A stretch of DNA of 64,000 nt from Desulfuromonadaceae bacterium (GCA_028687585.1 JAQTZV010000007.1:1-64000), one strand, 5' to 3'. Shown: positions 42,944 to 54,895, counted from the stretch's first letter. Translations and numbers: made by a program. The notes: generated from the sequence alone by a model not told the origin.

Positions 42944-43558
42944 ATGAATATGGTAACCGAACGCTCCAAAAAAATTATACTCACGCTGGCATATGTTTCA
43001 GTTCTTGTGCTGCTGGCATCTGTCGGTTTTGCTTCTGAAGGTGGCGGCGGAGCTGTACACCACCCTGACAGTGGTGCACAGTTGAAGGATTTTGGCTGGA
43101 GAGTGCTCAACTTTGCCGTGCTGGTCGGTATAATCGTGTGGGCGCTCAAAAAAGCTGATGTTAAAGGATCGTTGGCAGCCCGTCAGGCCGATATCGAAAA
43201 AAGCCTGAAAGATGCTGAATCTGCCCGTGATGCCGCTGAAGCAAAGCTGCGTGAATACGGTGTAAAGCTTGACCAGGCTTCGAAAGAAATTGATGAGCTG
43301 CATGCCGCCATCATTCGCGAAGGTGAGCAGGAAAAGAATCGGATCATTGCCGAGGCTTCTGTTGCCGCAGAAAAAATAATTGCCCAGGCCGCACTATCGG
43401 CTGAGCAGGAGACGGTAAAGGCACGCAACGAGTTGCGTGCAGAAGCTGCCAGGCTGGCAGTGGAAATTGCTACCGGCAAACTGACTGGAGCAATCCAGAA
43501 AAACGACCACGACCGATTTGTCGGCGAATATCTTGACAAGGTGGTACAGATCCAGTGA
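42944..43558 (+). CDS. atpF: ATP synthase F0 subunit b
   Basis: The 204-residue protein has an extra N-terminal hydrophobic segment (about 10-30) that looks like a signal or second helix, then the stalk membrane helix (about 49-67: FGWRVLNFAVLVGIIVWAL) and a long coiled coil. It is 60 residues longer than b'. It overlaps atpH by four bases (GTGA). Confidence 0.9.
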   Translation: MNMVTERSKKIILTLAYVSVLVLLASVGFASEGGGGAVHHPDSGAQLKDFGWRVLNFAVLVGIIVWALKKADVKGSLAARQADIEKSLKDAESARDAAEAKLREYGVKLDQASKEIDELHAAIIREGEQEKNRIIAEASVAAEKIIAQAALSAEQETVKARNELRAEAARLAVEIATGKLTGAIQKNDHDRFVGEYLDKVVQIQ

Positions 43559-44097
43559 TCAATAACGCGCTTGCGAAACGATACGCCAAAGCACTCGTAC
43601 AGCTTGGCTCGGAAGGTGGCCTGATTGACCGCTTTCGTGATGAACTTTCCATAATTGACCGGATATTCAGCGGCAATAGTGAATTGCGGGCCGCATTTGC
43701 AGACCCGTCGTTTACGCAGGATCAGAAAAAATCGATCATGAAAGAGCTGATCGGTAAAACAGCCTGCTCTGAATTGGTGGGAAACTTCCTGTTGCTGCTC
43801 GTTGATAAAAACCGCGTCGCTTTTTTAGGGCAGATAGTTCAGACGTACGAAAAGCTTGCCGATGAATTTTCCGGGGTGATTCGCCCGGTCATTACAACTG
43901 CTTTTGCACTTGACGATAGTCAGTTGGTTGCGATTCAGGCTGCTCTGGAAAAAAAGAGCGGTAAGAAGGTAATTCCGCAGATGATTGTAGACTCGTCTTT
44001 ACTGGGTGGTGTCGTTACCCAGATCGGCGATATCTCTTACGATAATAGTGTTAAAACTCAGCTTAAACAGATTAAGGATATATTACAGAAGGGGTAG
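43555..44097 (+). CDS. atpH: ATP synthase F1 subunit delta
   Basis: The 180-residue protein begins [16 protein letters not shown], typical of delta (OSCP), and ends with [22 protein letters not shown], the conserved C-terminal stretch. It joins the peripheral stalk to the F1 head. The GTG start overlaps the atpF stop. Confidence 0.94.
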   Translation: MINNALAKRYAKALVQLGSEGGLIDRFRDELSIIDRIFSGNSELRAAFADPSFTQDQKKSIMKELIGKTACSELVGNFLLLLVDKNRVAFLGQIVQTYEKLADEFSGVIRPVITTAFALDDSQLVAIQAALEKKSGKKVIPQMIVDSSLLGGVVTQIGDISYDNSVKTQLKQIKDILQKG

Positions 44098-44105
44098 GAG
44101 CATCC

Positions 44106-45614
44106 ATGGAAATCAGAGCCGAAGAGATCAGCGAGATTATCAAAAAACAGATCAAAGAGTATGGCAAAGAAGTTGAGGTGTCAGAAACCGGCACAATCAT
44201 CTCTATCGGTGACGGTATTGCCCGTATTCATGGCCTGGCTGGCGCCATGGCCGGAGAGCTGCTGGAGTTTCCCGGCGGCGTGACCGGTATGGTTCTCAAC
44301 CTTGAAGAAGATAACGTTGGTGTTGCAATCCTTGGTGAATTTTCCGAGATCAAGGAAGGCGACACCGTCAAACGAACCGGTCGCATTACCGAGGTTCCGG
44401 TTGGTGAGGCACTGATTGGTCGTGTCGTAAACGCGATCGGCCAGCCCATCGATGGTAAAGGCGCCATCAATACCAGCAGCTTCAGCAAGGTAGAGATCAA
44501 AGCCCCAGGCATCGTCGACCGCAAATCGGTTCATCAGCCAATGGCCACCGGACTGAAAGCTATTGACTCCATGGTTCCAATCGGGCGTGGCCAGCGCGAG
44601 CTGATCATTGGAGACCGTCAGACCGGCAAAACCGCAGTTGCCGTCGATACGATCATCAACCAGAAGGGTGGTGATGTTGTCTGTATCTATGTCGCTATCG
44701 GCCAGAAACGTTCAACCGTTGCACAGGTTGTTTCAAAGTTGACCGAGCACGGCGCAATGGATTACACCATTATTGTTGCTGCAACCGCATCTGAATCCGC
44801 TCCGCTCCAGTTCATTGCGCCGTATACCGGCGTAACCATGGGCGAGTTCTTCCGTGACAGCGGCAAGCATGCGCTCATTATTTATGATGACCTTTCCAAG
44901 CAGGCGGTAGCCTATCGCCAGCTCTCCCTGCTGCTCCGTCGCCCGCCAGGACGTGAAGCATATCCAGGTGACGTTTTCTATCTGCACAGCCGTCTGCTTG
45001 AGCGTGCCTGCAAACTCTCAGATGCTCGTGGAGCCGGGTCACTGACCGCACTGCCGATCATCGAAACTCAGGCTGGCGACGTTTCTGCCTATATTCCGAC
45101 CAACGTCATTTCTATCACTGACGGCCAGATTTATCTGGAATCCGATCTGTTCTTCTCCGGCGTCCGTCCGGCGATCAACGTCGGCCTCTCGGTTTCCCGC
45201 GTTGGTGGTTCTGCTCAGACCAAGTCAATGAAGCAGGTTGCCGGTACGCTGCGTCTTGACCTTGCCCAGTATCGTGAAATGGCAGCTTTTGCCCAGTTCG
45301 GTTCTGATCTGGACAAGGCAACCCAAATGCAGCTTGAGCGTGGTGTGCGTCTGGTTGAAATCCTTAAGCAGCCGCAGTATCGTCCAATCCCTAACGAGAA
45401 ACAGGTTCTGATTATCTTTGCCGCCAACAACGGCTTCCTGGATGAATACCCGGTTTCCGCTCTCAAAAAGTATGAAGTTGAATTGTACGCATTCTTTGAT
45501 AACCGTCAGGCTGAACTGCTTGCGGAACTGCGCGACAAAAAAGCCATTGATGACGACATGAAGGGCAGAATTATTGCCGCTATGGGCCAGTTGAAAAAAG
45601 AATTTACCGCGTAA
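44106..45614 (+). CDS. atpA: ATP synthase F1 subunit alpha
   Basis: The 502-residue regulatory nucleotide-binding subunit starts [16 protein letters not shown] and carries the P-loop GDRQTGKTA and the signature [24 protein letters not shown] precedes the ATG. Nothing unusual is seen. Confidence 0.97.
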   Translation: MEIRAEEISEIIKKQIKEYGKEVEVSETGTIISIGDGIARIHGLAGAMAGELLEFPGGVTGMVLNLEEDNVGVAILGEFSEIKEGDTVKRTGRITEVPVGEALIGRVVNAIGQPIDGKGAINTSSFSKVEIKAPGIVDRKSVHQPMATGLKAIDSMVPIGRGQRELIIGDRQTGKTAVAVDTIINQKGGDVVCIYVAIGQKRSTVAQVVSKLTEHGAMDYTIIVAATASESAPLQFIAPYTGVTMGEFFRDSGKHALIIYDDLSKQAVAYRQLSLLLRRPPGREAYPGDVFYLHSRLLERACKLSDARGAGSLTALPIIETQAGDVSAYIPTNVISITDGQIYLESDLFFSGVRPAINVGLSVSRVGGSAQTKSMKQVAGTLRLDLAQYREMAAFAQFGSDLDKATQMQLERGVRLVEILKQPQYRPIPNEKQVLIIFAANNGFLDEYPVSALKKYEVELYAFFDNRQAELLAELRDKKAIDDDMKGRIIAAMGQLKKEFTA

Positions 45615-45632
45615 TCAAGGACGGTTTGAGAT

Positions 45633-46499
45633 ATGGCAAGCCTTAAAAGCATTAAAAAGCGGATAGTATCCGTAAAAAATACCCGGCAGATCACTAAAGC
45701 CATGAAAATGGTTTCGGCGGCAAAACTTCGCCGTGCCCAGGAAAATGTCGTGGCCGCCCGCCCGTATGCAAAAAAGCTGGGTGAAGTGCTGCAATCACTG
45801 GCTGCAAACCTTGAAGGCGATCTTCATCCGCTGCTTGAAAAGCGGGACGCCAAGAAACTGCTGTTAGTTGTTCTTACCTCGGACAGAGGTTTGTGCGGCG
45901 GCTTCAATACCAATCTCTGCAAGGCGGCAGACCGCTATATCAAGGAAAAAAAGAGTTCATACGAGCAGATTACCGTCATGACGATTGGACGTAAAGGATA
46001 TGAATTTCTCAAAAACCGCTATACGGTGAATAAGAACTTTCCTAACGTCCTGGCAAAGCCGAACTATCAGGCCGCTGCCATGATGGCTCAGGAAATTATT
46101 GACGGTTTTGTTGCAGAAGAATATGACCAGGTTGAGCTGCTTTACAACTCCTTCCGTACCGTCATGACACAGGATATTACCTTTGAGCAGATGCTGCCGA
46201 TAACTCCGGTAGCATCAGGAGAAGCTGAAGAGACACCGGTAGAATTCATCTATGAACCATCCGTCAGTGAACTGCTGGCAGAAATACTGCCAAAGAACAT
46301 CGAAGTACAGATTTTTAAAGCGATGCTGGAGACGGTAGCCGGAGAACATGGCGCCCGTATGACCGCAATGGACAGTGCTTCAAAGAACGCAAGCGAAATG
46401 ATCGGCAAGCTGACTCTCCAGTACAATAGAGCCCGTCAGGCAGCCATTACTACGGAGCTGATGGAAATTATCTCCGGATCTGAATCAATCAAAGGCTAA
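45633..46499 (+). CDS. atpG: ATP synthase F1 subunit gamma
   Basis: The 288-residue central shaft subunit starts [27 protein letters not shown] (first part conserved in the family), has [12 protein letters not shown] and the C-terminal helix with [15 protein letters not shown]. Normal length. Confidence 0.97.
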   Translation: MASLKSIKKRIVSVKNTRQITKAMKMVSAAKLRRAQENVVAARPYAKKLGEVLQSLAANLEGDLHPLLEKRDAKKLLLVVLTSDRGLCGGFNTNLCKAADRYIKEKKSSYEQITVMTIGRKGYEFLKNRYTVNKNFPNVLAKPNYQAAAMMAQEIIDGFVAEEYDQVELLYNSFRTVMTQDITFEQMLPITPVASGEAEETPVEFIYEPSVSELLAEILPKNIEVQIFKAMLETVAGEHGARMTAMDSASKNASEMIGKLTLQYNRARQAAITTELMEIISGSESIKG

Positions 46500-46526
46500 C
46501 ATACTTTATTACGTAACACTATATGA

Positions 46527-47972
<1,446 letters not shown>

Positions 47973-48011
47973 TTAACCTTACGGGAATATCTCCCTTGCA
48001 AGGAATGATAT

Positions 48012-48428
48012 ATGGCTGAAAAGATGAAGCTGGAAATAGTTACCCCGTATAAAAAAATTGTCGAAACCGAGGTTGAGGAAGTAACTGCAACCGGTAAGCT
48101 CGGTGAATTCGGCGTTCTGCCCGGACATGCACCGTTTCTGACCTCGCTCAGGATTGGTGAGCTCGTCTATAAAAACAACGGAGTTTCTGAGCATATGTCG
48201 CTCAATTGGGGTTACTTCGAAGTTCAGGATGATAAGATCATTGTTCTTGTTGAAACGGCGGAAATTGCTGCCGAGATCGATATTGAGCGTGCTAAGGCTG
48301 CTCTTGGACGTGCCGAGGAGGCACTTAAAAAGCTGACTCAGGAAGACAAACAGCATAAAATTTATGAGGCGGCTCTGGAGCGCGCAATAATCCGCATGCA
48401 GGTTGCCGGTAAAGCAGTTCGTAAGTAG
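48012..48428 (+). CDS. atpC: ATP synthase F1 subunit epsilon
   Basis: The 138-residue protein has the N-terminal beta-sandwich (FGVLPGHAPFLTSLRIGEL) and the two-helix C-terminal domain. It links the shaft to the c ring and can inhibit hydrolysis. AAGGA precedes the ATG. It ends the operon; a terminator follows. Confidence 0.95.
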   Translation: MAEKMKLEIVTPYKKIVETEVEEVTATGKLGEFGVLPGHAPFLTSLRIGELVYKNNGVSEHMSLNWGYFEVQDDKIIVLVETAEIAAEIDIERAKAALGRAEEALKKLTQEDKQHKIYEAALERAIIRMQVAGKAVRK

Positions 48429-48454
48429 ATCGTTTCCATATAGTAAGATTCACC

Positions 48455-48482
48455 AAAGAGCGGCAGCGATGCCGCTCTTTTT
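48455..48482 (+). terminator. terminator of the atp operon
   Basis: AAAGAGCGGCA (48455-48465) pairs with TGCCGCTCTTT (48470-48480) over a four-base loop, with T following. Confidence 0.92.
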
Positions 48483-48553
48483 GTTTGTGTGGAAATAATC
48501 CGGCCGGTTTGCTACAACTACCCAGGTGTGAATGATCTTGAAAGGAGAACAGT

Positions 48554-49078
48554 ATGCCACAAAGTGACGAGCTGAAACGGTACCGCTGTTACGAAATATT
48601 TTCTCAATCTACCGGAGTTGAAATACGTGAGGCGAGTAAAATCACTGAGGAGCATGGGGCGGTTACCGAGCGGAGCGGGAGGATACACCTCCGCTTTTTC
48701 AAGCTGACACCGAAGACGAAACCGGATGATGTCACCCAGATTCGCTTCATCTGTGAACCGGATGAAGCGTTTGCATTGTCACAACTCATACTGCAGGTCA
48801 CGGCATCTACCGTCCCATGCAAGGAAAAACTCAATCCTCACAAATTTTCAACGGGTGAGTCCGGAGGAGAAACGGTGACGACAGTTTCCGTTGAGAAATG
48901 GGAGCGGGGTGGTAAGAGCGGCTATGCAGTGACGGTAGGGCGCGGGAAGGATTTTATCAGCGTGCCGGTGCCGCTCGCTAAATTCACTTTTGCTGGTGAG
49001 TTTCTGAGGTCTCTCTCAACTGAGCAGTGCTGGGTAGAACGGATGGAAAAGAAAACTGCCACGCCGGCGCACCGCTGA
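48554..49078 (+). CDS. hypothetical protein, 174 residues
   Basis: The protein is soluble, with no signal or membrane segment. A beta-rich N-terminal part (RIHLRFFKLTPK, TQIRFICEPDEAFALSQLI) and a C-terminal part with VEKWERGGKSGYAVTVGRG are visible. I do not recognise a family. AGGAG precedes the ATG. It ends two bases before the radical SAM gene, so the two are probably co-transcribed. Confidence 0.75.
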   Translation: MPQSDELKRYRCYEIFSQSTGVEIREASKITEEHGAVTERSGRIHLRFFKLTPKTKPDDVTQIRFICEPDEAFALSQLILQVTASTVPCKEKLNPHKFSTGESGGETVTTVSVEKWERGGKSGYAVTVGRGKDFISVPVPLAKFTFAGEFLRSLSTEQCWVERMEKKTATPAHR

Positions 49079-49080
49079 CA

Positions 49081-50001
49081 ATGTCACGGTTGAAGCGTTA
49101 CCATACTTTTTCTGACGAACTGAAGCGCCACTTCGGCTGCAAGGTGCAGCGCATCTCCGTAGATGCCGGATTCACCTGCCCCAATCGCGACGGCTCGCTC
49201 GACAGTGCCGGCTGTATTTTCTGCGGCGGACACGGTTCCGGATCTTATGGCATCCGGCGCGACTTTAATGTTGCCACCCAACTTGAAGACGGTAAGGAGG
49301 TCATGCGCCGAAAGTACCGTGCGGGTAAATTCCTTGCCTACTTCCAGGCTTTTTCAAATACCTACGCCCCGGTAGATCAGCTGCGCAGACTATTCTCAGA
49401 AGCGCTGACCGTGTCCGATGTCGTCGGTCTGATTATTGCCACCCGCCCGGACTGTCTGCCGGATGAAATTCTTGACTATTTGCGGGAACTTAAGAGCCAA
49501 ACGTACCTCTGGCTGGAACTCGGTATACAGTCAACCCATGACATCAGTCTAAAACTGATTAATCGTCGCCATGATTACCGCTGTTCTGTCGACGCTGTCC
49601 AGCGTGCTAAGTCGCGAGGGGTGCGAGTATGTGCCCATATCATTCTCGGTTTGCCTGGTGAATCACGGGAGAATATGCTGGCTATGGCGGGAGAGTTGAA
49701 CCGGCTTGGTGTCGATGGTGTTAAGCTGCATCTGCTGCATGTCATGAAGGGCACTCAGTTGGCCGATATGTACAGCCGTGGTGAGGTGAAGGTTATGGAC
49801 AGGGATTCATATGCCGGGTTGGTCTGCGATTTTCTTGAACTGCTTGACCCGCGTATCCTGATTCATCGCCTGACCGGTGATGGTGGACACGATAATCTGC
49901 TAGCGCCGTTATGGTCATTGAAAAAATTCGAGATACTCAACCTGATTGATGCCGAGATGGGGCGGCGTGGGACGCGGCAGGGGATCAGATTATCCCCGTA
50001 A
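49081..50001 (+). CDS. TIGR01212-family radical SAM protein (YhcC-like)
   Basis: The 306-residue protein has the extended cluster motif with cysteines in VDAGFTCPNRDG and AGCIFCGG, where the 4Fe-4S/SAM site differs from the plain CxxxCxxC form, as in YhcC. The YLWLELGIQSTHD and LGLPGESRENML stretches are family-typical. YhcC is linked to maturation of cofactors or RNA, without a firm reaction. The 3' end overlaps the converging antiporter gene by 17 bases. Confidence 0.88.
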   Translation: MSRLKRYHTFSDELKRHFGCKVQRISVDAGFTCPNRDGSLDSAGCIFCGGHGSGSYGIRRDFNVATQLEDGKEVMRRKYRAGKFLAYFQAFSNTYAPVDQLRRLFSEALTVSDVVGLIIATRPDCLPDEILDYLRELKSQTYLWLELGIQSTHDISLKLINRRHDYRCSVDAVQRAKSRGVRVCAHIILGLPGESRENMLAMAGELNRLGVDGVKLHLLHVMKGTQLADMYSRGEVKVMDRDSYAGLVCDFLELLDPRILIHRLTGDGGHDNLLAPLWSLKKFEILNLIDAEMGRRGTRQGIRLSP

Positions 50002-51001
50002 TAATCAATACCAGAAAAGCAAAATAAAAACACCCCCCCACCAGCAATGTCCCGGGGGTAAGACGCTTTTTAATCCTGATCTGCAAGTACGCCAGGCCAA
50101 CTGAAGCGAAGGTCAGGGCCACAGTCAGCAGGGCAGCCGTATTAAGCTGCCAGTCGGTCATCAAGATGCCGATGGCAGTGATGATCGATCCCTGGAAAAC
50201 CATGGCTCCGGTGACATTACCGATTGCCAGGGTATCCTTTCCTTTGCCGATCCAGATTACGCTGTTGAACTTCTCCGGCAGTTCGGTTGCAATCGGGGCT
50301 ATGATCATGGCCAGAATGAAGGGTGATATTCCCATCTGCACGGAAATGATCTGCACCTTCTCCACGAAAATGTACGAACCCCACACAATCAGGAGCAGAG
50401 AGCTTAATACCTGGAAACCGATAATCGCCATCTGCGGATCGTGGGATCTGGGGGCGAAATAACAGGGATCTATTTCGGATTCCTCAATTTCGTGTGCTTC
50501 AGGTTCGCCTCCTCCTTTGAGTGTCTGTAGTACATAACCGGCATAGGTGAGTAAAAGAGCCATAGCGATGAACGTTTTGATCACCGGATGACTGCCCAGA
50601 AATGAAGCGGTGATCGCTACAGCGTACAGGATAAGAAAATATTCCATGTCGCGGCGCATGACAACCGTATCAACCCGCATGACCGGATAATCATCTCGCT
50701 TTTTCCGGTTCCATATCACCGCCAGGCCGCTGATGAAAAAAGCCAGCGTTCCCAGCATGAATGGAGCTCCGATGATTGCTCCGACGCCAATTTTATGCCC
50801 GGCTTCAGGAGTCCCAAACATGATGGCCACAATCGGTACCAGGGTTTCAGGCAGAGCGGTTCCAACCGCCGCGAAAATACTGCCAACCGCCCCGTCGGAA
50901 AGCTTCATCTTTTTTCCGAACCACTCCAGTCCGTTGGTAAAAACAGTTGCGCCAAGCAGGATAATTCCCAGAGCGACAAGTAATAAAATCCAGTTGAACA
51001 T
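49985..51001 (-). CDS. Ca2+/Na+ antiporter family (CaCA) membrane protein
   Basis: The 338-residue protein has about ten hydrophobic segments and the two inverted alpha repeats of the CaCA superfamily: VGTALPETLVPIVAIMFG and APIATELPEKFNSVIWI. It exchanges a cation, probably Ca2+, for Na+ or H+. It lies two bases after kup and is read with the potassium genes. Confidence 0.87.
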   Translation of the reverse strand: MFNWILLLVALGIILLGATVFTNGLEWFGKKMKLSDGAVGSIFAAVGTALPETLVPIVAIMFGTPEAGHKIGVGAIIGAPFMLGTLAFFISGLAVIWNRKKRDDYPVMRVDTVVMRRDMEYFLILYAVAITASFLGSHPVIKTFIAMALLLTYAGYVLQTLKGGGEPEAHEIEESEIDPCYFAPRSHDPQMAIIGFQVLSSLLLIVWGSYIFVEKVQIISVQMGISPFILAMIIAPIATELPEKFNSVIWIGKGKDTLAIGNVTGAMVFQGSIITAIGILMTDWQLNTAALLTVALTFASVGLAYLQIRIKKRLTPGTLLVGGCFYFAFLVLIITGII

Positions 51002-51003
51002 AG

Positions 51004-52824
51004 TTACATTTCCACCCGGGTAACGACCCCTTGCAGCTTGGCGGCCGGGAGTTTATTGAACTGCACAAAGTTGGGGGTAAGTTTTTTTATTAAGGCAAAT
51101 ACTTTCCAGATCGGATTACGGGTTTCAATATCCTCAATGCCGTAGAAAATAACTTTTTCTTTAATGCCGTTGGCGGCAAGCAGTTTTTCGATTTCAAGTA
51201 CTTCCATATAGCCGGCGTTAATTTCAAAGAATTCGAGGCCAGTTCCAACATCCCGCTTGAGATGGCAGGTGACATCAAACGGTTCATCAGTTCGGTTAAT
51301 GGATATAAATACGTTGCGCTCATAGATAATATTGGACCGAATGACACAATGGACGATATAGGGGGGGATTACATCGAGTCCCTTGAGAAAGAAGAGCGCT
51401 GTGCCCGGAATGTTCCTCTCTTTGGCATAGATCTGCTCGTAGGAGAGCAGAAAAATATCCATCTCTAATGGTCGCAAGGCGCGGTAGAGGGACCGCTGGC
51501 CGTTGGTCCAGATCAGGATGGTGGCAAAGGGAATCGATGCCAGGATAATCGACCAGTATGCACCATGGGGGAATTTGGAGAAGGTCGAGGTGAAGTAGAC
51601 AACGTCAATCAGGGCAATTACGATAACAATCGGCACTTTCCATTTTTTTGTGGTCCTGGAAAAGACCATAATCATCATAAGAGCGGTGATAGTCATGGAA
51701 CCGGTGACCGCCATGCCGTAGGCAGCGGCAAGGTTGCCGGACTTCTGGAAGAAGAACATGACAAAAATGACAGCAACCATCAGGATCCAGTTGATCGCGC
51801 CGATGTAGATCTGGGATTGCATTTGGGTCGAAGTGTAATCAACCTTGAACAGCGGCATCAGCCGGGTTGTAATGCCCTGGTAGACGATTGAAAACACGCC
51901 GCTTATGATGGCTTGAGATGCAATAATGGTGGCCATAATGGTCAGAAGGAGAAAAGGGATATAGAGCAGTGATGACTCACTTTGGATCATGGCAAAAAGA
52001 ATGTTTTTGGCTCCGGGATTGCGCAGAATGAAGGCGCCCTGACCAAGGTAGTTCAGATAGAGCGCGGCAAAGACAAAGTACCAGGCGCGGATGATCGGCT
52101 TTTTACCGAGATGTCCCATGTCAGCGTAGAGCGCTTCGCCGCCGGTGGAACAGAGGATGACCTCGGAAAGAACGATGTAACCGGCAAAGCCGTTCTGGCG
52201 GAAGAACTCGAAGGCGTGCCACGGGTTGATTGCCGTGATAATGGCAGGGGTGTCGACGATGGAGACTAATCCGGATATCAGCAGAGAGCCGAAATAGACC
52301 ACCATGATCGGTCCGAATATTTTGACAACCTTATCGGTGCCGCGCGACTGGAAGAAGAACAGGGTAAAGGCGATTAATGCGGCAATAACAACCAGAACCG
52401 ACTGCTTCGTGGCGGCCAGCGAAGGAATCAGCAGGAAGCCTTCCACAGCGGAGAGGATCGAGATGGCGGGGGTTATGACGCCATCGCCCAGTAGCAGTGA
52501 AACCCCCAAAAAAGAGAGGAAGCCGGCAAACGCCAGGATACGCCCCTTCTTGAAAAGTTTAATGATAATTTCTCTGAGGACAATCTCCCCCCCCTGACCC
52601 TTCTTGCCGAGGCTCATGGCCAGCCAGGCGTATTCGGCGGTCACCAGAATAGTCATGGTCCAGAAAATCAGCGACAGGATGCCATAGACGTTGGCCACCG
52701 TCGGTTTGGTCACGGCAAAAACCACCGTGAGGGTATAAATCGGGCTGGTGCCGATATCGCCGAACACCAGGCCGAGTGCTTTAACGATGCCACCCCAGAA
52801 TGAATCTTCATGTTTCGGGTTCAT
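51004..52824 (-). CDS. kup: Kup-family potassium transporter, second copy
   Basis: The 606-residue protein has about 12 membrane segments, the opening LGLVFGDIGTSPIYTLTVVF and GDGVITPAISILSAVEG, both Kup signatures, and a cytoplasmic C-terminal domain ending KLPAAKLQGVVTRVEM. Kup imports K+ with protons. It is a close tandem duplicate of the next kup and has the same length. A terminator lies in the gap between them. GGCAGG precedes the ATG. Confidence 0.95.
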   Translation of the reverse strand: MNPKHEDSFWGGIVKALGLVFGDIGTSPIYTLTVVFAVTKPTVANVYGILSLIFWTMTILVTAEYAWLAMSLGKKGQGGEIVLREIIIKLFKKGRILAFAGFLSFLGVSLLLGDGVITPAISILSAVEGFLLIPSLAATKQSVLVVIAALIAFTLFFFQSRGTDKVVKIFGPIMVVYFGSLLISGLVSIVDTPAIITAINPWHAFEFFRQNGFAGYIVLSEVILCSTGGEALYADMGHLGKKPIIRAWYFVFAALYLNYLGQGAFILRNPGAKNILFAMIQSESSLLYIPFLLLTIMATIIASQAIISGVFSIVYQGITTRLMPLFKVDYTSTQMQSQIYIGAINWILMVAVIFVMFFFQKSGNLAAAYGMAVTGSMTITALMMIMVFSRTTKKWKVPIVIVIALIDVVYFTSTFSKFPHGAYWSIILASIPFATILIWTNGQRSLYRALRPLEMDIFLLSYEQIYAKERNIPGTALFFLKGLDVIPPYIVHCVIRSNIIYERNVFISINRTDEPFDVTCHLKRDVGTGLEFFEINAGYMEVLEIEKLLAANGIKEKVIFYGIEDIETRNPIWKVFALIKKLTPNFVQFNKLPAAKLQGVVTRVEM

Positions 52825-52835
52825 GAAACCTGCCT

Positions 52836-52866
52836 TGAAAAAAGTAAAGGCGGCATTTCTGCCGCC
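52836..52866 (-). terminator. terminator between the two kup genes
   Basis: GGCGGCA (52849-52855) pairs with TGCCGCC (52860-52866); on the minus strand a run TTTACTTTTTT follows. Confidence 0.82.
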
Positions 52867-52909
52867 CCCGCTTATACATTATTTGTGACCGTTTTGCATC
52901 AGAAGAGTA

Positions 52910-54730
52910 CTACATTTCTACCCTCGTTACCACCCCCTGCAGTTTGGCAGAGGGTAGCTTATTGAACTGAACAAAGTTGGGGGTATTGCGCTTGATGGTG
53001 AAGAATAATTTCCAGAAAATGTTTTTGGTCTCTATATCCTCGATTCCGTAGAAAATAACCTTTTCCGTGATGCTATTTGCCTTGAGAATCCCCTCTATGT
53101 CTAATATTTCCATGTAACCGGCCTGGATCTCTATTGCGTCCAGCCCGGTCGCCAGGTCTTTTTTTAGGTTGGTTTCCAGTCCGTACGGCTCATCGGTACG
53201 GAGTATGGAGATCAATACATTGCGTTCGTAAATAATATTCGAGCGGATGATGCAATGCACCAGATACGGTGGGATGACGCTCCATTCCTTGACGAAGAAC
53301 AGGCCGGTGCCTGGTATGTTCTTCTCTTTGGCGTAAATCTGGCTGTAGGCAAGTTCGAAGGTGTCGAAATCCAGCGGTTTGAGCGCCTTGTAGAGTGCCC
53401 GTTGTCCTTTTGTCCAGATCAGGATGGTGGCAAAGGGAAATGACGCCAGGATGATGGACCAGTAGCCGCCATGGGGTATTTTGTTCATGCATGAAACGAA
53501 GAACAGCAGATCAACCAGTGTGATTCCAACGGCTAACGGTATCTTCCACTTCTTGGTGGTGCGTGAGAATATCATGATCATCATGATGCCGGTGATGGTC
53601 ATGGTGCCGGTTACCGCGAGTCCATAGGCCGCTGCAAGGTTCTCTGACTTCTGGAAAATCAGCATGATGAGGAGCACCGCAATCATCAGGATCCAGTTTA
53701 TCGATCTGATATATATCTGCGATTTTAAATGTGTTGACGTGTAATCGACTCTGAGAAGCGGCATGATACGGGTGGTAATCCCCTGGTAGACGACCGAGAA
53801 TACTCCGCTGATCATAGCCTGGGAGGCGATGATGGTGGCCATGACCGTCAATATCAGGAAGGGGATGTAGAACATGGGGGCCTGGTGCTGGATCATGCCG
53901 AACAGAAAATTCTTCGCTTCGGGGTGTCCGAGTAGGAAGACGCCCTGGCCAAAATAGTTGATAATCAGGGCGGTAAACGCAAAATACCAGGCGCGCATGA
54001 TCGGTTTACGACCCAGATGGCCCATGTCGGCGTAGAGCGCCTCACCACCGGTGGCGCAGAGGATCACCTCGGACAGGACGAAGAAGCCCTCCAGCCCGTG
54101 ATGCAGCATGAAATTCAGGGCATAATGGGGGCTAACCGCCATGACTATGGAAGGCATGCTGAGCATGGAGGTGAGTCCAGAGAGTGTCAGGGCGCTAAAC
54201 CAGACCACCATGATGGGGCCGAAGGTGCCGGCAACTTTGTCGGTACCCTTGAATTGGGCAATGAACAGCCCCACGGCAATAATAGCGGCAATCAGAATCA
54301 GGGTGTTCTGCTTGGTTGCCTCAAGCCCAGGAATCAGGGTCATACCCTCCACCGCCGAGAGGATCGAGATGGCCGGGGTGATGACGCCATCGCCAAGGAG
54401 CAGGCATACCCCCACATAGGAGAGAAAGACAACAAAAGCCAGTTGTCTGCCCGGCTTCAACATACGCGCCAGGATCTCCTTGAGCACGATGGTGCCCCCC
54501 TCTCCCTTGCGTCCCAGGCTCATGGCCAACCAGGCGTACTCGGCGGTTACCAGGATGGTCATGGTCCAGAAAACCAGGGAGAGTATACCGAAGACGTTAT
54601 CGATAGTTGGTTTGGTAAGTACGAAGATAACGGTGAGGGTGTAGATCGGGCTGGTGCCGATGTCGCCGAACACCAGGCCCAGGGCTTTGATAATGCCGCC
54701 CCAGTAGGAGCCAGCTTCTGATTGCTTCAT
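52910..54730 (-). CDS. kup: Kup-family potassium transporter, first copy
   Basis: The 606-residue protein shows the same signatures (FGDIGTSPIYTLTVIF, GDGVITPAISILSAVEG) and the same C-terminal sequence block as its neighbour. The start MKQSEAGSYW at 54730 has AAGGGG eight bases before it and gives exactly the length of the second copy; the frame extends to 54805. Its promoter region has the same spaced motif as the kdp promoter. Confidence 0.95.
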   Translation of the reverse strand: MKQSEAGSYWGGIIKALGLVFGDIGTSPIYTLTVIFVLTKPTIDNVFGILSLVFWTMTILVTAEYAWLAMSLGRKGEGGTIVLKEILARMLKPGRQLAFVVFLSYVGVCLLLGDGVITPAISILSAVEGMTLIPGLEATKQNTLILIAAIIAVGLFIAQFKGTDKVAGTFGPIMVVWFSALTLSGLTSMLSMPSIVMAVSPHYALNFMLHHGLEGFFVLSEVILCATGGEALYADMGHLGRKPIMRAWYFAFTALIINYFGQGVFLLGHPEAKNFLFGMIQHQAPMFYIPFLILTVMATIIASQAMISGVFSVVYQGITTRIMPLLRVDYTSTHLKSQIYIRSINWILMIAVLLIMLIFQKSENLAAAYGLAVTGTMTITGIMMIMIFSRTTKKWKIPLAVGITLVDLLFFVSCMNKIPHGGYWSIILASFPFATILIWTKGQRALYKALKPLDFDTFELAYSQIYAKEKNIPGTGLFFVKEWSVIPPYLVHCIIRSNIIYERNVLISILRTDEPYGLETNLKKDLATGLDAIEIQAGYMEILDIEGILKANSITEKVIFYGIEDIETKNIFWKLFFTIKRNTPNFVQFNKLPSAKLQGVVTRVEM

Positions 54731-54830
54731 GAATGACTGCCCCTTTAGAAGTACCTCGAACGGAAAATATCTGTTCTTCAAAGCCCCCGTAACTATACCA
54801 GCCACTGTAGATTGTTCTGCATAAAGAGAG

Positions 54831-54871
54831 TGTCAAGATAGCCGGCAGAAGTATCAAGAAACTGTCAAGAA
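54831..54871 (-). promoter_or_regulatory. kup promoter with putative KdpE operator
   Basis: On the minus strand: TTCTTGA (54871-54865), five bases, TCTTGA (54859-54854), 17 bases, TTGACA (54836-54831). The same parts at the same spacings occur ahead of the kdp operon at 63230-63270. TTGACA is a good -35; the -10 (AATCTA at 17 bases) is weak, as is usual for activated promoters. Confidence 0.65.
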
Positions 54872-54895
54872 GAACGGTTGGTCAGGAATCCGTCG

